From assembly GCF_003265705.1 (NCBI RefSeq), contig NW_020312828.1, positions 57,625,455-57,689,454 on the forward strand: a stretch of DNA of 64,000 nucleotides, written 5' to 3'. The notes beneath the pieces are model-generated. The model was not told the DNA's origin. It saw only the letters and a list, made by a program, of their open reading frames with translations, and ran no database searches. Below, piece by piece: positions 40,761 through 52,840 of this stretch (the stretch's first letter is position 1; each line of letters begins with the position of its first letter). This DNA is from Callorhinus ursinus (Eukaryota > Chordata > Mammalia > Carnivora > Otariidae). Made by a program: the position numbers and the translations under genes.

Positions 40761-40764
40761 TAAC

Positions 40765-41550
40765 TTTGTTTATTCTTTATAGCTCATTGCTCTCATAAAC
40801 CCACAACTCTTTAGTGCTCTTTTTAGTACATGTGAAGCTTCATCTTTTTCACTCCTTTCCTTTGATGATATTTCTCCCATATTGTTCATCTATTCATTAC
40901 ATATGCCATGCCTTCAGGATAAAATGATTAAAAGGACATTATTCCAGCCTATCTTCATGGAACTGACAAACTACAACGTAAGACAGCATGGATATACAGA
41001 TTATTAATGTAGGATATGGTAAATGCTATGATTGGGGTAAGCACTCATTGCTGTGAGAATACATGGAAGCAAAACTTAATCTAGATGATTCAGTATGTGT
41101 TTGTGGAAAACCTGTCTCAAAAATTGGCATTGCAACATTCCATAGATTCAGTCTTTGACAGATTCTGAATGCCTTATGTTGTATTTTTCACACCTTAACT
41201 TTCCATTTAAAGAGTCAATTTATAGTTGAAAAATAACTAAACTTTGCATGATTTGGGTCACAAGAATTTGGGTAGAATACAGATTTTTAATTTTTTCTCC
41301 CTTTATTCTTTCATGTTCATAATTTAACTTTTCCATACAGTAAGAAAATATGTGTTTGTACGGTATTTTTATGATATTTAAAATTTTATGCTGTTTTCTT
41401 TTATGCTAGCCAAGATCTATGGCATTATAAGAAACACTCTTGTGTTTACCTTTCGCTTTTTTTTACACTTGTGTTTATCCACTGCAATTGGGCTTTTGTG
41501 CCCAATTATACAGAATGACTCTTTTTTTTCATCACCAAGAGTTCACAATT
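40765..41550. other. AT-rich intron sequence, nothing recognised
   Basis: The 84-codon frame at 41388-41642 runs into the next L1 and has no independent support. Confidence 0.45.
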
Positions 41551-41554
41551 TTAT

Positions 41555-44045
41555 TGACATACAGCACTTGTGTGATAAAGATTGTAAAGAACTTAATATA
41601 GCAATCAACCTTTTTTATTGTGGTAAGCAACACATAATATGAAGTCTATCCTTTTACCAAGTGGTAAGTGGACAGTACTGCTAATTATGTGCACAATGTT
41701 GTACAGCAGATCTTCAGAACTTTTTCTGAATGAAACACTATACCCCTTGAAAAATAATTTCCTCATATTTCCTAGCTCCTGGAAACTACCATTCTACTCT
41801 CTTCTGCATGAATTTCACTAATTTAGATACCTCATATAAGTAGATCATGCAGTACTTGCTTTTCTGTGACTACCTTACTTCATAAGGTACTTAAGTACTC
41901 ATAAATACTCAACATAATGTTCTCAAGGTTCATTCATGTTATAATATATGACAGAATTTCCCTCTGATTTCCACTGAAAATACATACCTCATTTTCTTTA
42001 TTCATTCACCCTTTAATGGATATTTAGATTGTTTCTACTTCTTGGCTATCATGAGTAAAGTTGCAGTGAACATGAGAATACAAGTGTCTCTTTGAGATCC
42101 TGCTTTTAATTATTTTGGAGAAATACCCAGACGTGGGATGGCTGGATTATATGGTAGTTCAATTTTTAATATTTTGAGGAACTTCCATACTGTTTTCCTT
42201 AGTAGCTGCATCACTACCAGTAAACATTTCAAATCAGGTGAAGAGGTGTGTGTGTATGTGTGTGTGTGTGAAGTAATGAGTGAAGTCTAAGTTGTCAGAT
42301 CCCTTACTATGGAGTTGTTCATAGTATGCCCTTATCCTTCTGATGTCTGTGTTGTCTGCGGTGTATCCCCTCTTGTATTCCTAATATTAGTAATTTTGTG
42401 TTTTTTCTCATTTTTTTGTCAGTCTTGCTAGTGCTTTGCCAATTTCATTGATCTTTTTAAAGAAACAAGGTTTTGTTTCATTGATTTTTTTTCTCTGTAA
42501 CGTTCTCTACTCTGTTTTCAAATGTTCACCTCTTATTTTATTTTATTTACTTTCTTCCCCTTGTTTTGAATTTAGCTTTTCTACTTTTCTTGGTTCTTAA
42601 GATGGGAGCATAGATTACTAATCTGAGACTTTTTTTTATTTCTAATGCATGTATTTGGTACTGTAAAATGTCTCTCAGTACCACTTTAGCTGTATCCCAC
42701 ATATTTTGATATGTTGTATTTTCATTTTTGTTCAGTTTAATGTATTTTTAGATTTCCATTGAATCTTCCTTTTCAAGCCATGGCTATTATAGAAGTGAGT
42801 TGTTTGGTTTCCAATTGTTTGGATTTTCATTAACTTTTGATATTAATTTCTAGTTTGATTCCACTGTGATCAGAGAACATACTCTAGATGATTTCAGTTC
42901 AAATTTGTTTAAGTTTTATGCCCAGGATATGGTCTACCTTAGTATGTGTTCCTTGAATACTTGAAAATAATGTGTATTCCAATGTTGTAAATAGAGTGTT
43001 CTTTGAGTGTAGATTATACCTCATTAGTGCATCCTGTTGAGTTTCATACCCTTCCTGACTTTCACCCAGAGGCAAGGTGTCCTTTTTCTCTGGCTACTTG
43101 CAAGAAATTTTTGTCTTCAGTTTTCAGTTTAATTATAATGTACATGGCATGGATTTCTTTGTGCTTATCCATTTAGGAGTTTACTCAGCTTTTGTAATAT
43201 GTAGGTGTATATCTCTTGCCAAATTTGGGAAGTTTTCAGTCATTACTTCCTTAGGTACTTCCTTAGCCCTACACTCTCTTCTTTCATGACTCCAGTGACA
43301 CGTGCTAGATTGTTTACTTTATTCCCACAGATCGTGGGTGCTCTGTTCATCTTTAATTTTTTTTTTTTTAGTCTACTTTTTCTGTTGTTTAGATTAGGTA
43401 ATTTCTTTCTACTTCAGTTCTTTGGTTCTTTTCTCTAGTCCCTCCATTCTCTGTTGAGCACACCCATTGAGCTTTTCATTTCAGTTACTGTACTTTTCTT
43501 CTGTAGAATTTTTTTTAAGATTTTATTTTTAAGTAACCTCTCCACTCAATGAAGGGCTCAAACTTACAAACCCAAGATCAAGAGTTGCACACTCTACCTG
43601 CTGAGCCAGCCAGGCGCCCCTCTTGGGTAACATTTTGATTGGACTCTTCTTTCTGTGTTCCATTTCTTTGCTGAGTCTTCTGATTTATTTGCTGGCACTT
43701 TTAAATTTTTTATCTGTTTTAAGTGTTTGCATTGTTTGTTGGGGAATTTTTTTTATCGTGACTGCTTTAAAATATTTGTCAGATAATTCTAAAATCCCTG
43801 TCATGTGGTGTTCATTGATTGCCTTTTTTCATTCAGTTTGAGATCTTGTTGGCTTTTGGTACAATAAATGATTTTTTCTTGCAATCTGGGTAATATCATT
43901 TACTTTATGAGGTTCTGGATCTTATTTGAATCTTCTTTTTAACTGGCTTCTTCTGAGACTGCCCCAGCAGGAAAAGTGGTGGTGGGTACTGCCTCATTAT
44001 GATCAAATGGAAAGAAAAATCCATGTTTTCTAATTTGCCTCCATT
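41555..44045 (-). mobile_element. Old L1, antisense, long but internally deleted
   Basis: Read leftwards on the minus strand it runs from a 5' region (about 44045-43050, with cagtcattacttccttagg and ccacagatcgtgggtgctct in antisense), through the ORF2 endonuclease region (about 43040-42350; antisense ttccactgtgatcagagaac and ccaggatatggtctacctta), to ORF2 C-terminus and 3' UTR (42235-41555; antisense aaatacccagacgtgggatg). The reverse-transcriptase part is missing. A GT-rich run (about 42248-42271) sits at the deletion. All frames are broken. Confidence 0.7.
43511..43620 (-). repeat. Old carnivore tRNA-derived SINE
   Basis: Short minus copy: taacctctccactcaatgaa, cccaagatcaagagttgcac, ctacctgctgagccagccag, gcgcccc. 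It is close to the parent tRNA and lacks the CT-rich middle of the younger copies. It is inside the antisense L1. Confidence 0.88.
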
Positions 44046-44462
44046 AACAACTAGGGAGTAGTGTTGTTATAATTGGGTGATGGTGAACATCACTACCTAC
44101 CCTACACCTGTTCTGACACAACCACGCAGGAAGCAGGAGGTTCCTGTGACTGTGAGGTGAGTATGAGAATCCACCTCCTTCAAGATCAAGCTCAAGCCAT
44201 TACAAACAGAAAGGGTCCCTCTATGCATTTTTTCTCTCTTTCTAAACTCTATGATTATCATTTTATTCTTCCACATGTATCTTCTTTTACTGTTTTCTTT
44301 TGGAGGGTGTATGATATATGACACATCTTCAAATGAATTGAGAGATCAAAAGAAACTACATTTTTCTAGATAAATGACAGCAAACGGTAAAAATAGATGT
44401 AACAAATATTAAAAATGTGTTTAACCAGCAAGACTTCATCCCTTTTATGGCTGCATAATATT

Positions 44463-44554
44463 TGTGTGTGTTTGTGTGTGTGCGTGTGTATGTGTGTGCG
44501 TGTGTGTGTGCATGCGTGTGCGTGTGTGTGTGTGTGCATATGTGTGTGTGTGTG
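44463..44554 (+). repeat. (GT)n microsatellite inside the inverted L1
   Basis: About 90 bases of GT broken by gc, ta and tt units. In the minus-strand ORF2 frame it becomes a run of His-Thr codons, so it is an expansion within the L1 coding text. Confidence 0.93.
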
Positions 44555-45780
44555 CCTATCTTCCCTATGCAGTCATCTCTCAATGGACATTTAGGCTGCT
44601 TCCATACTTGGTTATTGTAAATAATGCTGCAATAAACATAGGGGTGCATATACCTTTTTGAATTATTGTTTTAATTTTCTTTGAATAAATACCCAGTTGT
44701 GAAGTTACTGGATCATATGGTAGTTCTATTTTTAATTTTTTGTGAAATCTCCATACTGTTTTCTACAGTGTCTGTACCAACTTACATTCCCACCAACAGT
44801 GCACAAGGGTTTCCTTTTCTCCACGTACTTGCCAACATTTGTTATTTTTTGTCTTTTCTTTTTTCAAATTTGATCCATTCTGCCAGGTGTAAGATGATAT
44901 CTCATTGTGGTTTTGACTTGCATTTCCCTGATAATGAGTGATGTTGAGCATCTATTCGTGTATCTGTTGACCACCTGTATGTCTTCTTTGGAAAAATGTC
45001 TATGCAGGTCCTCTGCCCACTTTTAAATCAGATTATTTTTTGGTGTTGAGTTGTATAGTCCTTCATATATTTGGGATATTAATCCCTTATTGGATATTGG
45101 ATCATTTGCAAGTATCTTCTCCCATTCATTACATTGCCTTTTTGTTTTGGTGATGGTTGCCTCCACTGTGCAGAAGATTTTTATTTTGATGCCCCAGTAC
45201 TTTATTTTTGCTTTTATTTCCCTTGCCTTAGAAGACATGTGTAGAAAAATGTTCCTATGCCCAATGTCAGAGAAGTTACTGCCAGTGTTTTCTTCTAGGA
45301 GTTTTATGGTTTCAAGTCTTACATTTAGGTGTTGAATACATTTTGAGTTTATTTTTGTGAATGGTGTTAGAAAGTGGTCCAGATTTTTTTTTAATGTAGC
45401 TGTCCAGTTTTCCCAATATCATTTGTTGAAGAGACTGCCTTTTCCCCATTGTATATTCATGCTTTCTTTGTCATAAATTAATTGAGTATATAAGTGTGGG
45501 TTTGTTTCTGGGCACAGTATTCTGTTCCATTGATCTTTGTGTTTATTTTTGTGCCAATATCATACTGTTTTGATCACTACAGCTTTGTAATGTATCTTTA
45601 AATCTGGAATTGTGATACCTCCAGCTTTGTTTTTCTTTCTCAAGGTTGCCTTGGCTATTTGGGGTCTTTTGTGGTTCCATACAAATTTTAGAATTATTTG
45701 TTCTAGTTCTGTGAAAAATGCTATTGTTTTTTGATACAGATTGCAATGAATCTGTAGATTGCCTTGGTTAGTATAGGCAT

Positions 45781-46011
45781 TTTATTTTATTTTATTTTTA
45801 AGATTTTATTTATTTATTTGAGAGACAGCAAAAACGAAAGAGAGCACAAGTGGGATGAAGGACAGAGGAAGAAGCAGGCTCCCCACTGAGCAGGGAGCCC
45901 GATGCAGGGCTCAATCCCGGGACTCAGTTCCAGGACTCCAGGATCATGACCTGACTGGGATCATGACCTGAGCAGAAGGCAGACACTTTGATTGAGCCAC
46001 CCAGGCGCCCC
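45781..46011 (-). repeat. CAN-SINE inside the inverted L1
   Basis: Minus copy with an internal partial duplication: the phrase for ggatcatgacctga appears twice, near 45940 and 45958. Flanked by tagtataggc at 45769-45778 and 46012-46021. Confidence 0.93.
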
Positions 46012-47081
46012 TAGTATAGGCGGCATGTTAAAATATCAATTCTTCCAATCTATGAGCATGGAATATCTTTCCCTTCATTTGTGTCATCATCAGTTTCTTT
46101 CATTAATGTTTTATAATTCTCAGAGTACAGGTCTTTCACCTCCTTGGCTAAGTTTCTTCCTAGGTATTTTATTCTTTTTGATACAATTGTAAATGAAATT
46201 GTTTTCTTAATTTTCTTTGTGCCACTTTATTATTAGTGTATACAAACACTACTGATTGCTGGGTATTAATTTTATATCCTGCAATTTCACTGAATTCACT
46301 TATTACTTCTAATAGATTTTTGGTGGACTCTTTAGGGTTTTCTATGTATCATGTCATCTACAAATAGTGACACCTAGAGGATATTAATGCTAAGTGAAAT
46401 AAGTCAGACAAACACCGTAGGATTTCACTTATGTGTGGAATTTAAAAACCAAAACAAATGAATACACAAACAAAAAACAGATTCAGACATAAATAAAGAG
46501 AACAAACTGATGGTTGCCAGAGGGGAGGGGGGTCAAGGAATGGACAGAATGGATGAAGGGGAGTGAGAGATACAGGCTTCCACTTGTGGAATGAATAAGT
46601 CATGGGAATAAAAGGTACAGCATAGGGAATATAGTCAATGATATTGTGATAATGATATACAGTGACAAAGGGTGGTTGCACTTGTGGTGAGCTTTAGCAT
46701 AATGTATAAAGAAGTTGAATTATGTTGTACACCTGAAACTAATGTAAAATTGTGTGTCAACTACATTCAAAAAGTTAAAAATAAATAAAATTCATATTGT
46801 TAAAAAGTACATTTAACTATAATAAAATTCTTTTTGTTTCATTTTAAGTTTAACGATTATCAATCATTAATACAGTGTTTTGATTTAGGTAATGTCTATG
46901 AAATATTATTACAGTAGAGGTAAAGTTTGAAATAGTCATTAAAAATTTAAAGATTTGCAACTGGTTTTAATTTTTTAAAAGATCACTGTATTTTTGATAT
47001 GCGTTCTCTAAAATATGAATTTATTGAGATTTTCTTGTCTGCATTTGCCTCTTTAATTAAACTTTAAAATGTAATTCATAG

Positions 47082-47281
47082 GGGCACCTGGGTGGCTCAG
47101 TTGGTTAAGCATCTGCCTTCGGCTCAGGTCATGATCCCAGGGTCCTGGGATAGAGCCCTGCATCGGGTTCCCTGCTCAGCGGGAAGCCTGCTTCTCCCTC
47201 TCCCACTCCCCCTGCTTGTGTTCCCTCTCTTGCTGTCTCTCTCTCTGTCAAATAAATAAATAAAATCTTTAAAAAATTAAT
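47082..47281 (+). repeat. CAN-SINE with target-site duplication
   Basis: Head gggcacctgggtggctcagt, ctgctcagcgggaagcctgc, tail caaataaataaataaaatct. Flanks aaaatgtaattcatag (47066-47081) and aaaatgtaatttatag (47282-47297) differ at one base. Confidence 0.96.
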
Positions 47282-47339
47282 AAAATGTAATTTATAGTTT
47301 TATTGAAAATACCAGTTTTTCAGTAAGCCTCAGTTTCTG

Positions 47340-47525
47340 CAGCTAGACATCTGACTTCATAATTTAGCACTCCTTTTGTGCAAATTACCTTATCTTATTA
47401 TGTGTCAGTTTCTTTATTTATAAAATGAGAAAATGAGTAACTGTTTTAAAGATTAAGCATGTTAACAACTGTAAATCTCTTTCAGCAGTATTTTAAGCAT
47501 AGTGAATATTATATATGCTAACACT
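47340..47525 (+). repeat. Probable MIR
   Basis: Sense MIR: gcaaattaccttatcttatt, gtcagtttctttatttataa, aatgagaaaatgagtaactg, aagattaagcatgttaacaa. Confidence 0.6.
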
Positions 47526-47899
47526 TCTTTCTTCTTTTCCTCTTCCTCTTATTTATTACTACAATTATCATCTTTAGCCATGAAGCTCCATTACATAATT
47601 TATTCTATTGTCTTTGGATTGGAACATGCAAATTTAAATAAACACATGAGAAAATCCTATTACCAATTTGTCAGAGAATGAAAAATGCCTATTGCCCAAA
47701 TGTATGAAATATGCTAGCAGACAATGCCTATGAAATATAATTCCATGGCTCTAGTTCAGGTTATCAATAAAAACACCTTAAAATATTTTATTATTTTCAG
47801 AGTGAGAGGACAGTTTTATCTCAGGAAATCAAACGTTAATGTTGAAGTGTCTGCCTCTTTTAAGGGAGAAAATATAACCTGATATTAGTAAATTTCTTT

Positions 47900-48107
47900 T
47901 GTTGAATTAATTAATTAATTTGAGAGATAGAGAACACGCATGAGAGAGTTGGGTGGGGAGTGGGAGAGGGAGATGGAGAGAGAAAGTTAGGCAGATGCCA
48001 CACTGAGTACAGAACCCCATGCAGGGCTTGATCGTACAACCCTGAGATCAGGACCTGAGCAGAAACCAAGATTCAGTGGTTTAACCAACTGCGCCACCCC
48101 GGCACCC
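47900..48107 (-). repeat. Older CAN-SINE
   Basis: Minus copy: gagagatagagaacacgcat, caaccctgagatcaggacct, head actgcgccaccccggcaccc. Flanks tgatattagtaaatttct and tgatactggtatatttct form an aged duplication. Confidence 0.92.
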
Positions 48108-48179
48108 CTGATACTGGTATATTTCTATGTAGATTCGTAATGAGTGAGTATTCTTCATTTATTGGGTGAATGTATGCCA

Positions 48180-49120
48180 ATTGGGACAAACTTTTAATTG
48201 TGTTAGTGAAATCTTTATTATTCATACAAATTTTTTGTTTTATTAATCTGCTACCGAGTAACTTAAAAATCTCTGTGATGTGCATTTGTTCCTTTTATTT
48301 AATTTTTGTTCCATGTATTTGAGCAGTAAATTACCAGATGAATAATTATTGGCTATCCTGGTGAATTTACTTCTCTACCATCATGAAATTATTTTCTCTA
48401 GATCCACCAATGATTGTGTCACAAAGTCTACTTTTTCTCACATTAATTTAGATACATCGTCATTTATAAGTTAGTGTCTATACTTACGATTATTATAATA
48501 TTATAGGCAAGGTGGATTTCTTATGAATAGCATGGAGGGTTTACTTTTTTCAAGTTTATGTGTTAGTCTTCACTTCTAAATTAGAGTCATTATTTTTTAA
48601 CTAATAATTATATGTCTGTTTTCTTTGTTCCATCTGTTATATGTTCCTTTTATTTCCCTTTTTTGCCTTATTTTATATTGACGAAGTGGGTATTTTCATT
48701 GAATTTTTTCTCTATTAGTTTGTCAATTTCATATTCTGTTTGTGGTAACCCTAGAGAATAAAATGTGTAGCCTTGATTATTAGAGTAAATTATAATTAGT
48801 ACCCTTATCACTTCATGTACAAAGCAAGGACAATAGAACATTATAACTCCACCCCATCCCTTGATGTTTGCACCATTATTTTTGTAGACTTTAATTATAC
48901 ATATATTATAAACACCCAAAAGACACTGTCACTGTCTTAATCACTCAACATTCATTAGATTTACCTACACATTTCCTCTTTTCATCATTTCAATCTTTCC
49001 ATCTAGGTTTATTTTTCTTCTACCTGAACAGTTCTCTACAGTGTTTAACTTAGGTCTGGTGATAAACACTTTTTGTTTGCTTGATTTATTTTGTTTTTTT
49101 TTCTATTTTTTATAATCATT
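48180..49120 (-). mobile_element. Possible old L1 5' region, antisense
   Basis: Text such as ttctctattagtttgtcaat, tttgtggtaaccctagagaa and ttaacttaggtctggtgata resembles the antisense 5' region of old L1s. Decayed; family assignment is tentative. Confidence 0.35.
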
Positions 49121-49124
49121 TTTT

Positions 49125-49290
49125 GCACTTTAATTTTTTATTGTTATGTTAATCACCATACATTACATCATTAGTTTTTGATGTAGTGTTCCATGATTCA
49201 TTGTTTGTACATAACACGCAGTGCTCCACGCAGAATGTGCCCTCTTTAATACCCATCATCAGGCTAACCCATCCCCCCACCCCCCTTATA
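49125..49290 (-). mobile_element. L1 3' UTR fragment, antisense
   Basis: Antisense carnivore L1 3' UTR: gttaatcaccatacattaca, tcattagtttttgatgtagt, acgcagtgctccacgcagaa, then the C-rich catccccccaccccccttat. The same 3' UTR type occurs at 54395-54570. Confidence 0.75.
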
Positions 49291-49429
49291 ATAATTTTTG
49301 ATGGAAGGTTTGATACAGGCTACTCTACCAGAGCTAGGAGTAAAAGTTGCTTTGTGATGCTTTATCTTTATCACTTTTTCTTCTTCATTCTCCATCACAC
49401 AACCATTCTCTCAGCATCTTTTTCTTTTT

Positions 49430-49468
49430 CTTTTTTTTTTTTAAAGATTTTATTTATTTATTCATGAA

Positions 49469-49502
<34 letters not shown>

Positions 49503-49620
49503 AGAGGGAGAAGCAGGCTCCCAAGGAGCAGGGAGCCCGATGCGGGACTCGATCCCAGGACCCTGGGATCATGACCTGAGCTGAAGGCAGACGCTTAACC
49601 ATCTGAGCCACCCAGGCACC
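49430..49620 (-). repeat. CAN-SINE with target-site duplication
   Basis: Minus copy with an expanded (GA)n of about 28 bases at 49473-49500. Flanks ctctcagcatctttttc at 49408-49424 and 49621-49637 are exact. Confidence 0.96.
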
Positions 49621-49639
49621 CTCTCAGCATCTTTTTCAA

Positions 49640-50186
49640 CCAACATAATTTTTCTTTCTAAAAACCTATGTCTGAACCATATTACAATAAGCAACAGAAA
49701 TAATCATTTGGGCAAAAACAATTTACAGTGAAATCAGTAGTTTAAGGTAATATCGTTCATTGAGCATGGACTAGGTGCCAAACACGGTAATGCATATTAG
49801 ATTTTCACAAAAATTTTATAACAGTGTTTCAACCCTTAAGCATTAGAAGCTAATGGTAAAAACAGACATACACAAATAATTTACGCACATATATAAGTGC
49901 TATAATAGGAGTCATTGAAAAGCTATCCAAAATATAGCAAAGGGGGAAAATAAAAAAATATTCAAATTGAAGTTAATTTTTCAAAGAATCAAACTTGTTA
50001 TTTGACATTTCATTTTATTTTAATTTTGCTAGTATCCGGTAAATATATATTTTAGACTTAAGGTAAAAGATAAGATTCTCCAAGGTGTAGTTTCTAAGGT
50101 GTATCAATCACTGGTATGTTGTAAATGGCACTTATAGTTCAAATTTTGCTACTCAGATTATTCTACATATCCAAAATATCCATTCA
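49640..50186. other. AT-rich intron sequence with a possible MIR scrap
   Basis: Around 49755-49830, ttcattgagcatggactagg and tgccaaacacggtaatgc look like the reverse of a MIR tail. Nothing else is supported. Confidence 0.4.
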
Positions 50187-50196
50187 TTTGCTTCTT

Positions 50197-50389
50197 TTTT
50201 TTTAAGATTTTATTTATTTATTTGAGAGAGAGAATGAGAGATAGAGAGCACGAGAGGGAAGAGGGTCAGAGGGAGAAGCAGGCTCCCGGCCGAGCAGGGA
50301 GCCCGATGCAGGATTCAATCCCGGGACTCCAGGATCATGACCTGAGCCGAAGGCAGTCGCTCAACCAACTGGGCCACCCAGGCGCCCCC
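50197..50389 (-). repeat. CAN-SINE with target-site duplication
   Basis: Minus copy with agagcacgagagggaagagg and ggcaccc-type head ggccacccaggcgcccc. Duplication tttgcttctt at 50187-50196 and 50391-50400. Confidence 0.95.
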
Positions 50390-50400
50390 TTTTGCTTCTT

Positions 50401-51540
50401 GATGGTAACAAAGAAATACATAATTTTGCTTTCCTGAGTTCATTGAACTTTATAAGGTAAGATCCATGTGTTGATTTGTTCATTTAATGTTGGATTATCT
50501 AGAATATTCACCATTTTCCATAATAATGGAACTATCAGACTTGTGGAATAACCAAAATATTTCCAGTAGTATTTGAAAGATTCTAAAGGAAAAACATCAA
50601 GAAGAAAAATGGGATAAAAGAATCAGTGATGAAAGCACATTTAGAGACAGGATATGTCTCTTGAAATTAGAAATAAGCAATGGAGGAAAGTATTAATCTG
50701 GCGAATGAAACCATCTTAGGCAAATATTATCAGATTTCATGTAAACACTGTCATGTAATGTCAGAGGGAGGAAATTGATGGTCTCCTATTGCCTCCTAGC
50801 TTCAATACCCGACTCTCTGTTGCATTTTCAAAAGCACTGAATTACTACTAGAAGCGAATATCCCCACTGCAAATTATGAAAACTGAATTATTTCTAAGTC
50901 ATCATGTGAACTTCTAAACAGTTCATCAGGACATTATTATAAAGTTAAGGTAAAAAAATTTCCAATAAAATTATAATATAAATGACTTTTAAATTGATCT
51001 GATTAACACAAAAATTATTGAAGAGCAAGGGTAACTTATTTAGTTATCAAGCATTGTAGTCAAATAAGATATCATGTTAAGATTATTAGTATTGTCAATT
51101 TAAGCTTTTTGGAAACTGGGTTTTACTAGACATTGACCACAGATGTCACATTCTATCTCTAATGATAAATGCATTATATCGTTTTCCCTTTAGACTGAAA
51201 GTTTAAAAAACTAGTCCATTAGTATAATGCTTTTCATCATATTTTTCTGTTACTAATACCTTAATTGTCTTCTGAACTTTAGCCACTGGAATGGATATTA
51301 ATTATAACTAATCATATCCTATGAATCATATGTTCTCTAAACTTAATGCATTTTGGCACATTCCAATGCCTTTGAATAATCCAAATTCATAAAGACCCAT
51401 TCTCTCCAGATTGCTCCATAGGTATTCTGAATACATTTTAATATTGATTTTTAATTTGTATGATTCCTCTCCTCCTTAAGTGATGTGGCTCATGTCAATC
51501 ATCTCACTATCTTTATTGTCTTTCACAGTCAGTACTGTTA
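50401..51540. other. AT-rich intron sequence, nothing recognised
   Basis: No repeat, frame or RNA signal that I can support. Confidence 0.5.
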
Positions 51541-51544
51541 AGAA

Positions 51545-51690
51545 TGTAAACTTTGGATTTATATATAATTACCTTTATCACTTAACAGCGATGTGCTCCT
51601 GGGAAATTTAGGCTTTCTGAGATGCAGTGTCCTATAAATTAAGCTTAGAGAATTCTTGTGGGGATTAGCAGTAGTACATATGTAACTCCC
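51545..51690 (+). repeat. Probable MIR
   Basis: Sense MIR-like: tgtaaactttggatttatat, cttaacagcgatgtgctcct, agaattcttgtggggattag. Confidence 0.5.
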
Positions 51691-52079
51691 AGAAAATTAG
51701 AAAAAGATGACTATTATTTCAACTTCTAAAAACTATACCAGTTATGCCTACCTAGCTTTGAATCTACGTCTCCAAAATCTTCAAACTTATTCCATCCCTA
51801 GAATATTAGTAAAATCTATATAAATATCTGTTTTTATTCCTCTCAATAATATTAAGCAATATATATATTTGTGTGTGTGTGAATACACAATGTTATTGTT
51901 CAAGGGAATAAATTAGGTTCTTGTATAATTTTCACAGTGATTACACACACAATGAGTACATGGATATGTGAATAACTGTATTTTCATTATAAATTTAAAA
52001 TAATTTATTGCCCCGAACTCAGAAATGTTTATATGCTAATTATTCCCTTCTTCTACTCAAATATCTTTACCCCTTTGCC

Positions 52080-52840
52080 TATACCACTTTTTATCTTAAG
52101 AGCCTGGTCATAGATTACATCACCAGCTCTTGCCCTCTAACCCCTCTGCTTCCATTTGATTTTGGCCAATGTACCAGCAGAAGATGACAGTTCAGAAGAA
52201 AAGGGGTCATTGTAGTCATTGCCCTTATACTCCGTGCTGGATACTGGTATTGGCTGCTTTTCATAGTATGCCTTCTTGGAAGAAGCTCTCTTTCTACATT
52301 AGTAAGTTTCCTATATTCCAAAAACAATGTTTTGGATTTCATTTTGTTTTGTTTTATTTCCTTTTGCACCTTTAGCCCTAGAGCCCTACCAACTCTCCGC
52401 TGGGAATAATTTTTCAACCTGCTACAGAGAATTGGAGTTTGTGCAAAGTACTGTAAGGAGGCAGATTTCAGAGTTGGCAAACAGAGCATCTAGAATTTGT
52501 GGACTGGAGCATGGGAAATATAGAATTGTATGGGGGGGGTGCCCAGGAATCTATGCGCATATTCACTATAAATTGATTGTTGAGGCAATGCTGTAGATGT
52601 ACAGAACAAGACCATCCAAAGATTGCTAAATAACAACATCTTTGTGCTTTCTTGCTGAAACAAACATAAAAAAAAAAGTAGAGGTTGAGCAGAATCAAGG
52701 AAGAGCAGTGCAGCAGATCATTAAGAGTGCTGATCTTTCTACTGTAGGAAAATCTGAACAACCTATTGTTAACATCTCTAACAACCACCTGAGACACCAG
52801 GAGTCTTGGGAGTGTGAAACTATGCTATAGACTAATATCT
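52080..52840. other. Unassigned old repeat-like region with frames on both strands
   Basis: Overlapping frames of 60-124 codons occur on both strands (52115-52489 and 52468-52797 minus; 52327-52596 and 52642-52830 plus). The opening (ttttggccaatgtaccagca) resembles a common mammalian MER-type repeat, and the end leads into an L1 5' region. I see no domain or splice signal, so I do not call a gene. Confidence 0.35.

Larger units (their letters stand above)
44426..46799 (+). mobile_element. L1 with internally inverted 5' part (twin-priming structure)
   Basis: From 44426 to about 46371 the plus strand is antisense ORF2, reaching back to the reverse-transcriptase region (tgtatcatgtcatctacaaa). 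From about 46372 to 46799 it is sense ORF2 end and 3' UTR: acctagaggatattaatgct, aagtgaaataagtcagacaa, tgttgtacacctgaaactaa. Flanking ttaaaaatgtgtttaac (44409-44425) and ttaaaaagtacatttaac (46800-46817) look like an aged target-site duplication around the whole unit. Confidence 0.85.

Noticed and set aside
41555..44045. Reading the long antisense L1 as a possible antisense gene to CSMD3
   Set aside because: Its frames are broken throughout and the text follows L1 order from 5' region to 3' UTR.
44356..44661. His-Thr and Cys-Val repeat proteins on the two strands
   Set aside because: They are translations of the GT microsatellite in an L1.
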